From positions 372,001-436,000 of the forward strand of contig NZ_OY782507.1 in assembly GCF_963677725.1 (NCBI RefSeq): DNA of 64,000 nt, in the 5' to 3' direction. The position numbers and the translations under genes were made by a program. The DNA comes from an uncultured Cohaesibacter sp. (GTDB lineage: Bacteria > Pseudomonadota > Alphaproteobacteria > Rhizobiales > Cohaesibacteraceae). The notes beneath the pieces are model-generated. The model had not been told where the DNA came from, made no database searches, and was given only the letters and a program-made list of their open reading frames with translations. Below are positions 17,186 through 26,416 of the stretch, piece by piece. Within the stretch, counting starts at the first letter, position 1; each line of letters begins with the position of its first letter.

Positions 17186-19363
17186 TCAGACTGCGGGATC
17201 GACGCGATCGGTGCGGCGCAGTTTTCGTTTGCCGATAATGGCCTGCATGAGAAGGATTGCAGTGAGCATGGTCAGGATAAGGACCGCCGAATAAGCAATC
17301 GCCAAGCCGAATTCACCATTCTCAACGCGCCCGACGATAAACGAGGTGGCCATGTTGTGGTTGGCACTGACCAGGAAGATCACGGCACTGACCGAGGTGA
17401 TGGCACGAACGAAACTGTAGGTGAGAGCAGCCAATATGGCTGGCCCCAACAGCGGAGCAATCACACGCCTTACCGTGGTAAAACTGTTGGCACCAAGAGT
17501 GATCGAGGCTTCGTCCAAGCTCTTGTCGAGTTGCGACATGGCAGCGATCCCGCCGCGTACACCCACCGGCATGTTGCGGAAGACAAAGACAATGATCAGG
17601 ATGATACCTGTTCCGGTCAGCTCGATGGGCGGGAAGTTAAACGCCATGATGTAGCTGACGCCGATCACCGTGCCCGGAATGGCAAAACTGAGCATCGTGC
17701 TGAATTCAAAAGCACTTTTGCCCGCAAATTTCTGCCGCACCAGAAGGTAGGCCGTTGCCAGCCCGACGAGCGCAGTCAGGGGTGCGGCGATGGTCGAGAT
17801 GGTCAGTGTGGTGAAATAGCTGTCCCAAGCAACTCCGGTCCAGCGGATGCCATGGGTGAAGTCGATGGAGAAGCCTCTGATATAATGATGCAGAGTGAAG
17901 CTGTGATCATACCCCCAAAGCTTCACAAAGCTGCCAAAGACGATCATCGAATAGACGATTGCGGTGAAGGCCGCCCATGGCAGAGCGGTGGCGTAACATG
18001 TCCATTTAAGGCCCTTGTTGAGGGCAGCATGACGGCCCGAATCTGCCTTGCCAGTGACTGTAGCGTAGGACTTTTTGCCCAGCCAACGACGTTGGACGAG
18101 AAAGGCCGACAGGGTCAACGTCAACAACGCGATCGCTAAGATCGCCGCTTTTGCAGGATTTGCAACGGTGCCGATGATGGCGAAATAGATTTCCGTCGAC
18201 AGGACGTTGAAATTGCCCCCCAGCACAAGCGGGTTGCCGAAGTCGGCGATGCTTTCAATGAACCCAAGGAGGAAGGCATTGGCCAGACCGGGGCGCATCA
18301 GGGGCAACGAAACATGGCGAAAGGTTTGCCAGCGATTGGCATTGAGCGTTTGGGACGCTTCTTCCATCGAAGGGCTGATGCCTTCAACCACGCCGATCAA
18401 CACCAGAAAGGCAATGGGCGTGAAGGATAGAATCTGCGCAAGATAGACACCGCCAAAGCCATAGATCCAACGAGACGCCTCAAGCCCCAACAAATCTGCC
18501 AGCATCTGGGTGATGGTGCCCGTGCGCCCAAACAGCAGGATTAATGCCAGGCCGATCACAAAAGGAGGCGTGATGATCGGAATGATGGTCAGCACACGCA
18601 GAAGCTTTTTGGCGCGAAAATCGGTTCGGGTGAAGATGAGCGCAAAGGCAAGGCCGAGCAATGTCGTGCCCAGACCGGTTGAAACACCCAGCAGGACCGA
18701 ATTGATCGCCGGACCGCAGGAGCCGCCGCTCAGACATCCCAGCCCCCAGATATTGGAGGAGAAGAAGCGCGGGAAAAACTCCCACAAGGACCAGTCGCCA
18801 CCCTCAATTTCGAAGGCGCGAACGAGAATGTGCAGAACCGGGTAGAAAACAAAGACGCCGACCAGCGAAATGATGAGGCCAATGAGGCCGATGATGAAGG
18901 CGTCGCCCCTTCCCTTGCCCATGGCTGAAATGGCCGTGGTGAGCAAAAACAGCAAGGCCAGCAACACCACCATGGCGCCGCCGCCAAAGCCTGCCTGTCC
19001 TTCCGCCCCTCCGAGGCTGGCGAACAGATCGGTCATGATGCGTGGACCGGCGCGGACGATGATCAGTCCTTGCAAGGCCGTAGCCAATATTCCCATGAAC
19101 GCGATGAGACTGATAAGCTGAGCGCGTTTGACCCGCTTGATGGGAGCCAGTAAAAGCCCAGCGATTGCGAGGTAAGCAAAAAGGGGCGCAAGCAAATAGA
19201 GCTTGCCATACAGCAGGACTTGCAACAGAGCCGGTGCCATTTCCGGGTCCGTTACGGTGCCGATCCAGCCAAAGGACCAGAACGGATCTTCCAAGCTGTA
19301 CCATGGCAGCAGACAATAGCCGACCGCTCCCACAATCAGCCAGAGACCGGTTGTGCGTGACAT
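17186..19363 (-). CDS. Fused two-module ABC permease (AfuB/FbpB-like)
   Basis: Large inner-membrane permease of 725 aa containing two permease modules in tandem, each with its own EAA loop (SMEEASQTLNANRWQTFRHV and SLDEASITLGANSFTTVRRV). An extra N-terminal set of about five membrane segments (residues 1-190) precedes the first module; AfuB-type proteins have such a long form. The start is the ATG at 19363, with AAGGA six bases upstream, rather than the one ten codons earlier. It serves the binding protein encoded upstream. Confidence 0.88.
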   Translation of the reverse strand: MSRTTGLWLIVGAVGYCLLPWYSLEDPFWSFGWIGTVTDPEMAPALLQVLLYGKLYLLAPLFAYLAIAGLLLAPIKRVKRAQLISLIAFMGILATALQGLIIVRAGPRIMTDLFASLGGAEGQAGFGGGAMVVLLALLFLLTTAISAMGKGRGDAFIIGLIGLIISLVGVFVFYPVLHILVRAFEIEGGDWSLWEFFPRFFSSNIWGLGCLSGGSCGPAINSVLLGVSTGLGTTLLGLAFALIFTRTDFRAKKLLRVLTIIPIITPPFVIGLALILLFGRTGTITQMLADLLGLEASRWIYGFGGVYLAQILSFTPIAFLVLIGVVEGISPSMEEASQTLNANRWQTFRHVSLPLMRPGLANAFLLGFIESIADFGNPLVLGGNFNVLSTEIYFAIIGTVANPAKAAILAIALLTLTLSAFLVQRRWLGKKSYATVTGKADSGRHAALNKGLKWTCYATALPWAAFTAIVYSMIVFGSFVKLWGYDHSFTLHHYIRGFSIDFTHGIRWTGVAWDSYFTTLTISTIAAPLTALVGLATAYLLVRQKFAGKSAFEFSTMLSFAIPGTVIGVSYIMAFNFPPIELTGTGIILIIVFVFRNMPVGVRGGIAAMSQLDKSLDEASITLGANSFTTVRRVIAPLLGPAILAALTYSFVRAITSVSAVIFLVSANHNMATSFIVGRVENGEFGLAIAYSAVLILTMLTAILLMQAIIGKRKLRRTDRVDPAV

Positions 19364-19398
19364 TGTTTTTTCCTTGGTTGGATACGGCGTCAAAAAGA

Positions 19399-19440
19399 CC
19401 GTTCCGTCCGGGGCAATGGATGATCCAAGGCCCCGAACGG
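19399..19440 (-). promoter_or_regulatory. Intercistronic hairpin between binding protein and fused permease genes
   Basis: A branched stem is visible: CCGTTC with GAACGG outside, CGGGGC with GCCCCG inside and TGGA with TCCA at the tip. No T-tract follows, which suggests message protection or attenuation. Confidence 0.5.
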
Positions 19441-19463
19441 GTCGATATCAAGGGAGCGGAGCC

Positions 19464-20483
19464 TTAATTATGCGGCTTGACGTCTTTGTCCCAACGGGCG
19501 AGCAAACGCTTGCGGGTGTCCGAGGCGCCATAGGTGGCGAAGTCATAGTCGATCAGCTTGATCGTCTCCAGCGCCGGAGATTCTGGCGGCACGGTGGCCT
19601 TGCTGTTGGAAGGCACGTTATAAACGCCAACTTCGGGACCACGGGACTGGGCTTCGGCGCTGATGGCAAATTCTACCCATTTCTTGGCAGCTTCAGGATT
19701 GCGTGCACCCTTGATCACGCTGACGCCGCCGACTTCATAGCCGGTGCCTTCGCAAGGGGAGACAATTTTCAGCGGGAAGCCTGCTTTGGCGAGTTTCACC
19801 ATGTCATGCATGAACCCGATGGAGATGCCGGTTTCGCCACGGGCGGCAGCCTTTGAAGGGGCCGAGCCGGATTTGGTATAGGAGTTTACATTCTCGCCGA
19901 TTTCAGCCAGCAGTTTGAAGGCGTCATCTTCGCCAAACAGCTGCACGAGGGTCGCCAATTCGGTGTAAGCGGTGCCGGAGCTGTTGGGGTTGGCCACCTG
20001 AATTTCGCCCTTATAAGCAGGGTCTTTGAGATCGTGCCAGCACGATGGTGGTTTGATGCCTTTTTTCTTCAGAATGTCGGCATTGTATGCAATGCCCAAG
20101 GCGCCTGCGTGAATGCCGATGGTTTTGCCTCCGGAGATCTCGGCCATATTGACGGCCCAACCGAGCAGATCGCTCGTATCAACGCCCGATGGCTGGGTCA
20201 GATCTTCTGCGGCTGCGATCAAATGCGGATCGCCCGTACCACCCCACCAGACGTCAACTTTCGGATTGCCTGCTTCTGCGCGGATCTGAGCGAGGGTTTC
20301 GCCGGTGGATTTGCGCACCATGGAGACATCAATCCCCGTGGCCACTTCGAAATTGTTGGCCATCAGCTCGCACCAGTCCTGCTCGTTGGAGCAGACGACG
20401 TTGAGCTTGTCAGCAGCAAGAGCGCCGCCAGCATAAAGACCAAAGGTGAGCGTAGCGACGCCAAGCAGCATCTGTTTTTTCAT
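19464..20483 (-). CDS. ABC transporter periplasmic binding protein (AfuA/FbpA-like)
   Basis: Solute-binding protein of 339 aa with a signal peptide (KKQMLLGVATLTFGLYAGG, cleavage near ALAADK). Recognisable segments are LNVVCSNEQDWCELMANNFE, VDVWWGGTGDPHLIAAAED, and GKTIGIHAGALGIAYN. It belongs to the iron-type family that includes AfuA, shown in other bacteria to bind hexose phosphates rather than iron. A sugar-phosphate ligand is inferred from the HAD phosphatase in the operon and from the two-component system opposite. The upstream ATG at 20564 is not used because the signal peptide begins at 20483. Confidence 0.87.
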   Translation of the reverse strand: MKKQMLLGVATLTFGLYAGGALAADKLNVVCSNEQDWCELMANNFEVATGIDVSMVRKSTGETLAQIRAEAGNPKVDVWWGGTGDPHLIAAAEDLTQPSGVDTSDLLGWAVNMAEISGGKTIGIHAGALGIAYNADILKKKGIKPPSCWHDLKDPAYKGEIQVANPNSSGTAYTELATLVQLFGEDDAFKLLAEIGENVNSYTKSGSAPSKAAARGETGISIGFMHDMVKLAKAGFPLKIVSPCEGTGYEVGGVSVIKGARNPEAAKKWVEFAISAEAQSRGPEVGVYNVPSNSKATVPPESPALETIKLIDYDFATYGASDTRKRLLARWDKDVKPHN

Positions 20484-20626
20484 GTGATCCTCCCGATCAA
20501 GAAAATGGCTTTCCAACCTCCAGCACCGTGTCTTCTCCCAGATGACACTCAGAAATCGCTTCATTGGTGCAGGACGTCTTGATACAAGGCTAACCTTCCT
20601 CAGCTCACATAAGCGACAGTGCCCCG

Positions 20627-20679
20627 GTTAACAGTTCTAACCGATAGGGTCATTCCTGTTAACAATGTTTCATTCCTGT
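20627..20679. promoter_or_regulatory. Direct repeats between transporter operon and response regulator
   Basis: TCATTCCTGT occurs at 20650-20659 and again at 20670-20679, exactly 20 bp apart, that is two helical turns on one face. GTTAACA is also repeated at 20627 and 20658. OmpR-family regulators bind tandem direct repeats of this sort. The location between the divergent units makes this the likely binding site of the regulator at 20816. Confidence 0.55.
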
Positions 20680-20815
20680 CCAATTTGCTTGAAAGCTGTA
20701 ACCAAATGGCGGACCAAAGACTAAGGCGGGTGTGACATTATGGAGGGTGTCATTGCCGGGCCTCCAGGTAGAATCATGAGGATGCGTTTGAAGACCATAT
20801 CTCGGGAGGAGAGAG

Positions 20816-21559
20816 ATGGAAGAGATAATGGGGAGGAGAGCCCGCGTCGCCATTATTGACGACGATGCGGAGATCCGTGCTTCGCTATCAAGCCTGTTGT
20901 TTGAGAATGGCTTTGAACCGGTGCCCTTGCACGGCAGCGAGGATTTCATCGCGCTTGGAAGTGATCCAAAGCTGGATCTTGCGTTGATTGACCTTCGACT
21001 GGAAGGTGAATCCGGCCTGACGCTTACGTTGAATATCCGCCAGAAACTGGATCTGCCCATTGTCATGCTAACAGGCGTCGGCGATGAGACCGACAAGATT
21101 GTCGGGCTTGAAACGGGAGCGGATGATTACATCCTCAAGCCCTTCAATCCGCGGGAATTGATTGCCCGCGTGCGCGCGGTTCTGCGGCGCTATGGTCATA
21201 CTATCGAACAAGCAGCGCAGCCCAAACAGTCAGGCAACAGGCTAAGCTTCGGCAAACGATATCTTGATCGGGACAATCGACAAGTCTTTGACAGCGAGGA
21301 GGAAGAAATCCACCTGACCAATGCGGAATACCGACTGCTAGAATATTTCCTGCTGCATCCCAACGAAATCATCCCGCGTCTTCGCCTGCTGGAGGAAATT
21401 GGCAGCGACCTCACCCATTACGTGGATCGCACGATTGATGTGCTGATCTTAAGACTGCGTCGCAAGATCGAGCCTGTGCCCTCAAAGCCCGTGCATTTGC
21501 AGACCCGTCGCGGACAGGGTTACGTCTTTGTGCCGCACCCTGATGGTGAAACCGCGTGA
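20816..21559 (+). CDS. OmpR-family response regulator
   Basis: Response regulator of 247 aa. Residues 1-125 are a receiver domain with the acidic pair in AIIDDDAEIR, the phospho-acceptor Asp in LALIDLRLEGESG, the conserved Thr in MLTGVGDETD and the Lys in YILKPFNPRE. Residues 145-240 are a winged-helix DNA-binding domain. The ATG at 20816 follows GGAGGAGAG closely; a second in-frame ATG lies four codons later. It is followed directly by a hybrid kinase with a one-base overlap and is divergent from the AfuABC-like operon, which it probably controls. Confidence 0.93.
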   Translation: MEEIMGRRARVAIIDDDAEIRASLSSLLFENGFEPVPLHGSEDFIALGSDPKLDLALIDLRLEGESGLTLTLNIRQKLDLPIVMLTGVGDETDKIVGLETGADDYILKPFNPRELIARVRAVLRRYGHTIEQAAQPKQSGNRLSFGKRYLDRDNRQVFDSEEEEIHLTNAEYRLLEYFLLHPNEIIPRLRLLEEIGSDLTHYVDRTIDVLILRLRRKIEPVPSKPVHLQTRRGQGYVFVPHPDGETA

Positions 21560-24120
21560 TGGCCTTTTTGCCGCCTCTTAATATCAAGGGTCGCCTGTCA
21601 ATGGCGCTGGCGATGCTGACCTTGTCGACCATCTGCGTGGGGGCAATTGCCTGGTATGGGCTTGACCGGGCCAACGATCAGATGAAGCGGCTCCATAGTC
21701 AGACACTGGCTCAGGTGGCAAAGTCTCTGGAATTGTCAAAACAGTCGTCAGACATTGCCACATCGGCCCCCTTCCTGCTCAATTACCGCTCGCAATATCT
21801 GATAGAACGTGAAGGACAAACTCTGATCGGCACGCTTGTGCATATCGCCAGCAACTGGCCCTCACAGAAGGGCGGATCGTCGTCACCGGTCTACGCTTTC
21901 GAGGCCGAAATTTCGCAGGCAATCGGACAGATGCTGGTGGCCACTTCGGACCTCATCAAGTCGGCCAACGGCCTCAATTATGAACGTAATGTCACCCAAA
22001 TCCGCGTTGATTCCATTCGCAAGTTGGAACGCGACTTTTATGGCCGAGCCATCGCGCCGGATTCCATCGACAAGGAACGGCCCACATGGTTCCTCTTGCA
22101 GGCGCTGAGCAATGCCTTGTCTGGTGCTGCGCATTCGAAAAATCTGCTCGGAGTGGGAGAATATCACCGCCGCTACCAAACCTTGCTGATGCAAATGCGG
22201 GATCGCAATTTGCAGGCCGAACAAAAACACGCCATCGCCCGTCTGGCTTGGTTGGCCGATGGACCGCAAGGGCTGTTTGAGATCCGTCGGCGGGAATTGA
22301 GCCATCATCTTGAGGCGCAGAATGCCTTGTTTCGGATTCGCGTTCAGGCGGTTTATGTGAGTGACTTGTCGGCCCGCTTTGCTCAGAATGTGGAAGATTT
22401 CCTGTCCCAAAGTCAGCGGCAAACCTCCAACAATCTCGATGTGATCAAAGCCCTGATCCTGCTCGGCGGCTTTTTGAGCATCGGCATTGCCCTTGCGTCT
22501 GCCTTTTTCGTATCACGCTATGTCACCGCCAATATCGAGGCCATTACGGACGCCATGGTGCGATTGGCCCACGGCGACCGTAGTTCGAAACTGGATCTTA
22601 AAATCTCGGCCAATGACGAGATCGCCAAGCTTGTCCAGTCCTTTCGCAAATTTCGCGCAACCACTTTGCGGCTGGACCGCAGCAATCGACAGCTGAAACT
22701 GAAGAACGCCCTGTTTGAACGGGTCTTTGGCAATATCACCGATGGGGTTGCGATCACGTCTGAGGATGGCCGTATCAATGCCTTCAATGACAGCTTCCCC
22801 AATGTTCTCAAATTGGCGCGCGGCGAGCCGATCCATAATCGCCTGCTTGAGGCTTTGCTGGCTGAGACGGTGTTTGCCGAAGAGGTGCCGGATTGTTTGA
22901 CTCTTGATGCCTTTGAAGGCTTTTCGGTGCTGACCGGTTCGGATGGATCGATCATTGAAGTGCGCCACAGTCCTCTGGCGGATGGCGGCGGCGTCTGGCT
23001 TTTCTCTGATGCGACTGAACGAAAAAGAGTCGAAGAACGCTTGATGCAGATCCGTCATATTGAGGGCTTGGGCAAGGTCAGTGGCGAAGTTGCTCATGAC
23101 TTTGGCAATATCTTGTCCAGCGTCACCGCCAACATTCACTTGTTCGAGCAAAATCCCGAAAGCGACAAGGCGAAAGACTTTATCGATCGGATCAAAAATG
23201 CGACGGACATGGGAACGTCATTGGTTCAACGCCTGTTGGCCTTTGCCCGCAAGCAGGCATTGGCGCCGGAATTGGTGGATTTGACCGATTTGGTCGAAGG
23301 CCTGTCCGACCTGATCAGCATTGGCCTTAAAGAGGACGTGCACTTTGACACCCGAACTCCAGACGAGCCGCTGATGGTCAAGGTCGACCCTGGGCAACTT
23401 GAAAATGCGATTTTGAATTTGTGCCTTAACAGCAATCAGGCCATTGATAAAACGGGGCATATCACGCTTGACGTTGGACAGGATGACAGCGGCAATGCCT
23501 TTATCGAGGTCAGCGACGATGGCATCGGCATGTCGACAAACACAAAGGAACGAGCCTTTGAGCCATTCTATTCCGAGCGGTCTGATGGCTCTTCCGGCAC
23601 AGGACTGGGTTTGGCTATGGTTTATGGTTTCATCAAGCAAAGTGGTGGCGATATCGAGATCGACAGTGCGCCGGACATGGGCACGAAAATTCGACTTGTC
23701 CTGCCGCTGGCCGCATCAGAAGATGAGCATCACGACTATTCTGCCCATGCCTTTCGCGCGTTGGTGGTTGAGGACAGTGAAACAGACCGCAAGGTGGCCA
23801 TCAGTCTCTTAACCACGTTAGGATTAGAGGCCCAATCGGTCTCGACGTTTGACGCCGCCGAGAGGGCCATCCGGTCAGAAGAAAAATTTAACCTGTTGCT
23901 CACGGATTTGCATCTGGATGATGATCGCCTCGCATGGCCATTGATCGCATTGGCTCTCGAAAAGCGCCCCGGTCTAATGGTGTTGCTGGCCTCCGGCCAC
24001 ATGCCCAACCACAATCCGTTTGAGGATGCTGAAGCCTATCCAACGGTGCACAGCGCTGCCAAACCTTTAACGCGTGACATGCTGGTGGCAAGACTGGAAG
24101 ATCTCGTCGCCCGAACCTGA
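21559..24120 (+). CDS. Hybrid sensor histidine kinase with C-terminal receiver
   Basis: Membrane kinase of 853 aa. A first membrane helix (about 14-32) and a second (about 293-316) enclose a roughly 260-residue periplasmic sensor region. A HAMP linker, a PAS-like segment, a kinase core with phospho-acceptor His513 in EVAHDFGN, and an ATPase domain (NAILNLCLNSNQA, DDGIGMS, GTGLGLAMVYG) follow. The last 120 residues are a receiver with Asp783 in LLTDLHLDDD. No Hpt domain is visible, so the receiver may regulate the kinase or pass phosphate through a separate Hpt protein. The ATG shares one base with the stop of the response regulator, showing tight coupling. The ligand is not deducible; a sugar phosphate is plausible. 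Confidence 0.9.
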   Translation: MAFLPPLNIKGRLSMALAMLTLSTICVGAIAWYGLDRANDQMKRLHSQTLAQVAKSLELSKQSSDIATSAPFLLNYRSQYLIEREGQTLIGTLVHIASNWPSQKGGSSSPVYAFEAEISQAIGQMLVATSDLIKSANGLNYERNVTQIRVDSIRKLERDFYGRAIAPDSIDKERPTWFLLQALSNALSGAAHSKNLLGVGEYHRRYQTLLMQMRDRNLQAEQKHAIARLAWLADGPQGLFEIRRRELSHHLEAQNALFRIRVQAVYVSDLSARFAQNVEDFLSQSQRQTSNNLDVIKALILLGGFLSIGIALASAFFVSRYVTANIEAITDAMVRLAHGDRSSKLDLKISANDEIAKLVQSFRKFRATTLRLDRSNRQLKLKNALFERVFGNITDGVAITSEDGRINAFNDSFPNVLKLARGEPIHNRLLEALLAETVFAEEVPDCLTLDAFEGFSVLTGSDGSIIEVRHSPLADGGGVWLFSDATERKRVEERLMQIRHIEGLGKVSGEVAHDFGNILSSVTANIHLFEQNPESDKAKDFIDRIKNATDMGTSLVQRLLAFARKQALAPELVDLTDLVEGLSDLISIGLKEDVHFDTRTPDEPLMVKVDPGQLENAILNLCLNSNQAIDKTGHITLDVGQDDSGNAFIEVSDDGIGMSTNTKERAFEPFYSERSDGSSGTGLGLAMVYGFIKQSGGDIEIDSAPDMGTKIRLVLPLAASEDEHHDYSAHAFRALVVEDSETDRKVAISLLTTLGLEAQSVSTFDAAERAIRSEEKFNLLLTDLHLDDDRLAWPLIALALEKRPGLMVLLASGHMPNHNPFEDAEAYPTVHSAAKPLTRDMLVARLEDLVART

Positions 24121-24194
24121 GCGATTTTATCACACACTGCTTGCCAATAATTGGGGTGTCAGGCCAAATCCAAAAACGCCCTATGTCAATTCTC

Positions 24195-24220
24195 GGAACC
24201 ATATCTGAACTCCCCGCGTT
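24195..24220 (+). promoter_or_regulatory. EcfG-type promoter for the PLDc_N-type gene
   Basis: GGAAC (24195-24199), 17-bp spacer, CGTT (24217-24220). This is the form known for EcfG general-stress promoters of Alphaproteobacteria. It lies about 85 bp upstream of the small membrane protein gene. Confidence 0.7.
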
Positions 24221-24305
24221 GATAGATCAAACAAGTCAGCGTGCTGCGCGCTGCGTGGGTTTGTGATCCAAGCCCAGTTTTTCTGACTTGCGACAGGAGT
24301 CTTTG

Positions 24306-24500
24306 ATGTTTTCTGGCTATGGCCTTGCTGGCCTTCTTATTCTGTTTCTCGACATCTATGCCATCATCAAGGTGATCAGCAGTTATGAGAGCACAGGCGT
24401 CAAGCTGCTTTGGATCCTTGGGATTCTGATTTTCCCGCTATTGGGTCTGATCGTTTGGTTTTTCGCAGGTCCCGGCGGTCGTCGCCCTACCAGCGTTTAA
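24306..24500 (+). CDS. Small PLDc_N-type membrane protein
   Basis: A 64-aa protein with two hydrophobic segments (LAGLLILFLDIYAIIKVI and LLWILGILIFPLLGLIVWFF) joined by a short loop. The FPLLGLIVWFFAGP ending matches the phospholipase D N-terminal (PLDc_N) domain, which by itself is a small membrane anchor with no catalytic HKD motif. An AGGAG precedes the ATG at 24306. A strong EcfG-like promoter lies upstream, so it is probably a stress-induced envelope protein. Its stop overlaps the stop of the convergent kinase gene. Confidence 0.78.
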   Translation: MFSGYGLAGLLILFLDIYAIIKVISSYESTGVKLLWILGILIFPLLGLIVWFFAGPGGRRPTSV

Positions 24501-26158
24501 CGAGCAGAGCGCGTCATTTCGTTGTTGATCGGCACCTTGATCAACACCAACAGGCCATTGGCTCCATAGCGGCGCTCAATCGAGCCTCGCAATTCGCCCC
24601 GGATATTGGCATCAATCAATTTGGTGCCAAATCCTTTATGGGACGGCACTTCGACCGGAACCTGACTTCTTTCTTGCCAGACCAGCGTCAGCATCCGCTC
24701 CTTGCCTTTGCCATCGACTTTCCAGGTCACCTTCAAAGCGGTATTGTCTTGTGCCACATTGCTATATTTGAGCGCATTGGTGGCCAGTTCGTGGAACGTC
24801 AAAGCGAAGGCTTGCACCATGCTTTCATCCAGTTCGATTTTCGGACCGGAAATCATTCCCTCAAAATGATTATCACCTAACACCTGTGCCAGTTCGCGGG
24901 TGAGCAATTGTTCCAGATCGGCCCGCTGCCAATGGGAGCGTGTCAGAGCGTCCTGCGCATTGGCCATGGCTTGAAGCCGTGCCATGAAGCTTTCGGAAAA
25001 TCCCTCCAGCGAATCGGAATGATGCGCAGTTTGGCGCGCCATGGCCAAAATGCGGGCGATGGAGTTTTTGATCCGGTGTTTCATTTCCTGCAGCAGCAGG
25101 TCTTTTTCTGACAAGTTCTTTTGCGTCAGTTCGTGCAGTCTGTGGGCGGTTTGGACAGCCCTCAACTGGGAATGAATGATCCAGGCCAGCATTGCTGCGA
25201 GCAGAGTAAAGATCGAAAGCGCAGCATAGGGTGCCATTTCCTGAATGCTGAGCTTCGTGCTGGGCCGAACCCGAATGTCGAGCACCCATTTTCGCCCCGC
25301 AACATCAATCACGCGGGTGACTTGCGACGAATATAGCTCCTTTTCGTCATAACGCGGTGATATGAACAGAGGCCGGGATTTGTCATCAAGGTCATGAACA
25401 CTTATCGCAATCGGCAGCGGCTTCTTTTTCTCCAATGCGTATGTGAAAAGATTTCCCGCCCGCACTGGCGCATACATCAAGCCGCGCATCGGCTTTTGCG
25501 CCATCAAGACAGGCGTGCCCTCGGTCAATGATGTGTCCTGATTGCGCGCTTTTTCGCTAAGATAGCGGATATAGATCAAAAAACCCGCCTGCTTGACGGA
25601 TGTGATTTCCTGCACCAGCTGAACCGGTCCTGAGGCAACCAGTTCGCCTGTTTCATAGGCTTTCTGGATTGCTTCGCGGCGCACGGGTTCGGAATGCATG
25701 TCATAGCCAATGGCCGCTTTGTTGCGGGCATCAAGTGGCGCGAGCAAGGTGATGACGGCGCGCTGGGATTGGTCGGTTGCCGGCCAGGTCTTGACATCAT
25801 CATCGTAATCCCGCTGCAACAACGCATTGAGATCGGCATCCTGATCGGGAGAAATGGCTTCGGCAAAACCGATCCCCTGCATACCGGGATAATTCTCTTC
25901 CAGGCCGACACCTTTAATCATCTTGGCAAATCGATGACGCTTGATACGGGTCGGGGAAGCCGAGAAATAAGCATCGGTTGCCCTTAGCAGCGCAAAATGT
26001 TGCGACAAGCTCAGAGAAACACGGTCAACAAGTTGACTGGCGTAATCGTTGGCGCGCCCCTCACGAGCCTGCTCTGCTCCGTCATAAAGCGTCAGCGTTA
26101 TTCCGGCACCAATAATCATGACCGTCGAGAAGACGATGGGTGCAATCAGTCTGTGCAT
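24497..26158 (-). CDS. CHASE-domain HWE-family sensor histidine kinase
   Basis: Membrane sensor kinase of 553 aa. An N-terminal helix (about 3-24) and a second helix (about 290-312, LSIFTLLAAMLAWIIHS) flank an extracellular CHASE domain with PGMQGIGFAE and the GYDMHSEPVRREA region. The cytoplasmic part is an HWE/HisKA_2 kinase with phospho-acceptor His361 in EMKHRIKNS, the N-box FHELATNALKYS and the W-x-E of LVWQERSQ. The start at 26158 begins the first helix; the frame extends a further 19 codons upstream. HWE kinases are the usual phosphodonors of PhyR, whose gene lies 0.9 kb away, so this is a candidate stress sensor of the EcfG cascade. CHASE often senses small extracellular ligands; which one is unknown. 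Confidence 0.88.
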   Translation of the reverse strand: MHRLIAPIVFSTVMIIGAGITLTLYDGAEQAREGRANDYASQLVDRVSLSLSQHFALLRATDAYFSASPTRIKRHRFAKMIKGVGLEENYPGMQGIGFAEAISPDQDADLNALLQRDYDDDVKTWPATDQSQRAVITLLAPLDARNKAAIGYDMHSEPVRREAIQKAYETGELVASGPVQLVQEITSVKQAGFLIYIRYLSEKARNQDTSLTEGTPVLMAQKPMRGLMYAPVRAGNLFTYALEKKKPLPIAISVHDLDDKSRPLFISPRYDEKELYSSQVTRVIDVAGRKWVLDIRVRPSTKLSIQEMAPYAALSIFTLLAAMLAWIIHSQLRAVQTAHRLHELTQKNLSEKDLLLQEMKHRIKNSIARILAMARQTAHHSDSLEGFSESFMARLQAMANAQDALTRSHWQRADLEQLLTRELAQVLGDNHFEGMISGPKIELDESMVQAFALTFHELATNALKYSNVAQDNTALKVTWKVDGKGKERMLTLVWQERSQVPVEVPSHKGFGTKLIDANIRGELRGSIERRYGANGLLVLIKVPINNEMTRSAR

Positions 26159-26335
26159 AGATGTTCCATTTTCCGGGGTGCGCAAGGTGGGCAGACATTC
26201 TTTCCCAACCGCCAAACAACTTCGGTAATTATAAAGTCTAAGAATTCAAAATGGCATTTAAAAAATACCTCAATCCCCCGGCAAGAATTATATGAGGTTA
26301 ACGAAGGCTCGTTTGGATTTTTCTCTATCTTTTTA

Positions 26336-26360
26336 GGAACATTCCCGCCCTGGACACGTT
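26336..26360 (+). promoter_or_regulatory. EcfG-type promoter for csbD-like gene
   Basis: GGAAC (26336-26340), 16-bp spacer, CGTT (26357-26360), starting 81 bp before the csbD-like start. Confidence 0.8.
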
Positions 26361-26416
26361 GATTAGGTGAGGATCACGTAATGATCCGAGATTACAACTG
26401 ACCAAGGAGATGCGTT

